DNA of 16,224 bases, from NCBI GenBank assembly GCA_947448675.1, contig CANFOR010000036.1, forward strand, positions 1 through 16,224. Reading direction: 5' to 3'. Position 1 is the stretch's first letter. The number at the start of each line of letters is the position of its first letter. Source of the stretch: Betaproteobacteria bacterium (GTDB lineage Bacteria > Pseudomonadota > Gammaproteobacteria > Burkholderiales > Burkholderiaceae_C). The position numbers were made by a program, and so were the translations under genes. Below are positions 15,727-16,224 of the stretch, in pieces. The notes beneath the pieces were generated by a model. That model was not told where the DNA came from. It worked only from the letters and a program-made list of their open reading frames with translations, and made no database searches.

Positions 15727-16224
15727 TCAAGCCGGGTTGTCAATATCAATAAACGTATGCACCAACCCCAACTCTTGCGCCACATGCCCCGCCACGGCTT
15801 GCGCGCCGTAGCGCTCGGTGGCGTGGTGGCCGCAGGCCAGGTAGGCCACGCCCATCTCGCGGGCGTAGTGGGCTTGTGGCTCGGAGATTTCGCCAGTGAT
15901 AAAGGCGTCGGCCCCGGCGGCAATAGCGTCTTCAAAATAGCTTTGTGCGCCGCCGGTGCACCACGCTATGTTTTTAATAGCTGTCTGCGCAGTAAATACG
16001 GGCGTTACCGGCCTTTTAAGAGTTTTTTCCACATGCTGCGCCAGCGTTTGCGCGCTCGCAAAAGGCAGCTCACCCATAAAGCCCAAGTTGTTTTCGCCAA
16101 AGCGCGTCCAGCCCTGTTCGGGCTCCTTAAAGCCCAGCACATGGGCCAGCTGCGCGTTGTTGCCCAGGGTGGGGTGCGCGTCTAGCGGCAGGTGGTAGGC
16201 GTAGAGGTTGATGTTGTGCGCCAA
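15727..16224 (-). CDS. NIF3-family (YbgI-type) dinuclear metal-centre protein, 3' part
   Basis: The C-terminal 165 or so residues of a NIF3/YbgI-family protein; the first part lies beyond the right edge. The family binds two metal ions and has been linked to GTP cyclohydrolase I type 2 activity, but its cell role is not settled. Visible ligand motifs are YHLPLDAHP, whose Asp corresponds to the metal-binding aspartate, and ACGHHATERYG with the C-terminal His and Glu ligands. TGEISEPQAHYAREMG and the AWCTGGAQ block are also typical. The stretch KRPVTPVFTAQTAIKNIA, just before AWCTGG, is encoded by sequence resembling an interspersed repeat (about 15965-16022). It lies upstream of pdxA on the same strand, with 111 bp between. 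Confidence 0.92.
   Translation of the reverse strand: MAHNINLYAYHLPLDAHPTLGNNAQLAHVLGFKEPEQGWTRFGENNLGFMGELPFASAQTLAQHVEKTLKRPVTPVFTAQTAIKNIAWCTGGAQSYFEDAIAAGADAFITGEISEPQAHYAREMGVAYLACGHHATERYGAQAVAGHVAQELGLVHTFIDIDNPA
15965..16022. repeat. Interspersed-repeat-like segment inside the NIF3-family gene
   Basis: GCTATGTTTTTAATAGC (15965-15981) has GCTAT and ATAGC ends around an A/T centre, the same plan as 6545-6561. The downstream part (TGCGC, then ATACGGGCG and GGCCTTTT) also lines up loosely with the segment after the 6545 copy. It is read in frame by the NIF3-family gene. Confidence 0.4.

Overview
This window looks like chromosomal DNA of a betaproteobacterium in the Burkholderiales, most likely family Comamonadaceae (Rhodoferax/Polaromonas-like). 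The evidence is the gene order sspB-sspA-petC-petB-petA next to mscL and a NIF3-family gene, the secA-argJ-DUF815 ATPase order, a bacterial bc1 complex with a PVWY Qo motif, and the moderately GC-rich coding style. This is a placement from remembered synteny, not from a search.

Layout. Nearly all genes lie on the minus strand, so transcription mostly runs right to left. From the left: the first 28 bases hold the start of an unseen gene overlapping a DUF815-type AAA+ ATPase (25-903). Then come argJ (905-2134, arginine biosynthesis), secA (2204-4975, protein export motor) and a membrane-anchored M23/LytM peptidase (5094-6062). A short DciA-like (DUF721) gene (6089-6403, plus) diverges from the peptidase with only 26 bp between start codons. 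A 753-residue two-domain phosphoesterase (6596-8857) follows.

The interval 8858-9938 is the accessory part. An intact tRNA-Thr(TGT) at 9851-9926 has its last 24 bp repeated at 8944-8967 as a direct repeat, placed as expected for integration into a tRNA 3' end. Between the copies are a long hairpin that looks like an IS collapsed to its two ends, and a frameshifted AlpA/excisionase-like gene. There is no integrase. I read this as the scar of a decayed integrative element.

The right part is housekeeping again: sspB and sspA (ClpXP adaptor and RNA-polymerase-associated protein), then petC-petB-petA, the three-subunit cytochrome bc1 complex, transcribed from a candidate promoter near 13995-14024. 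An intrinsic terminator (11094-11125) sits between petC and sspA and touches the sspA ribosome binding site. The tRNA begins 12 nt after sspB, so petABC, sspAB and the tRNA may be linked by controlled readthrough. mscL (14121-14543, plus) diverges from petA and converges on pdxA (14551-15615, vitamin B6 synthesis). A NIF3-family gene (15727-16224) runs off the right edge.

The points most worth a second look are the tRNA-Thr att-like duplication and what lies inside it, the phosphoesterase fused to a metallopeptidase-like domain without a visible export signal, a short repeat that appears to have been absorbed into the NIF3 reading frame, and the terminator-RBS arrangement before sspA.
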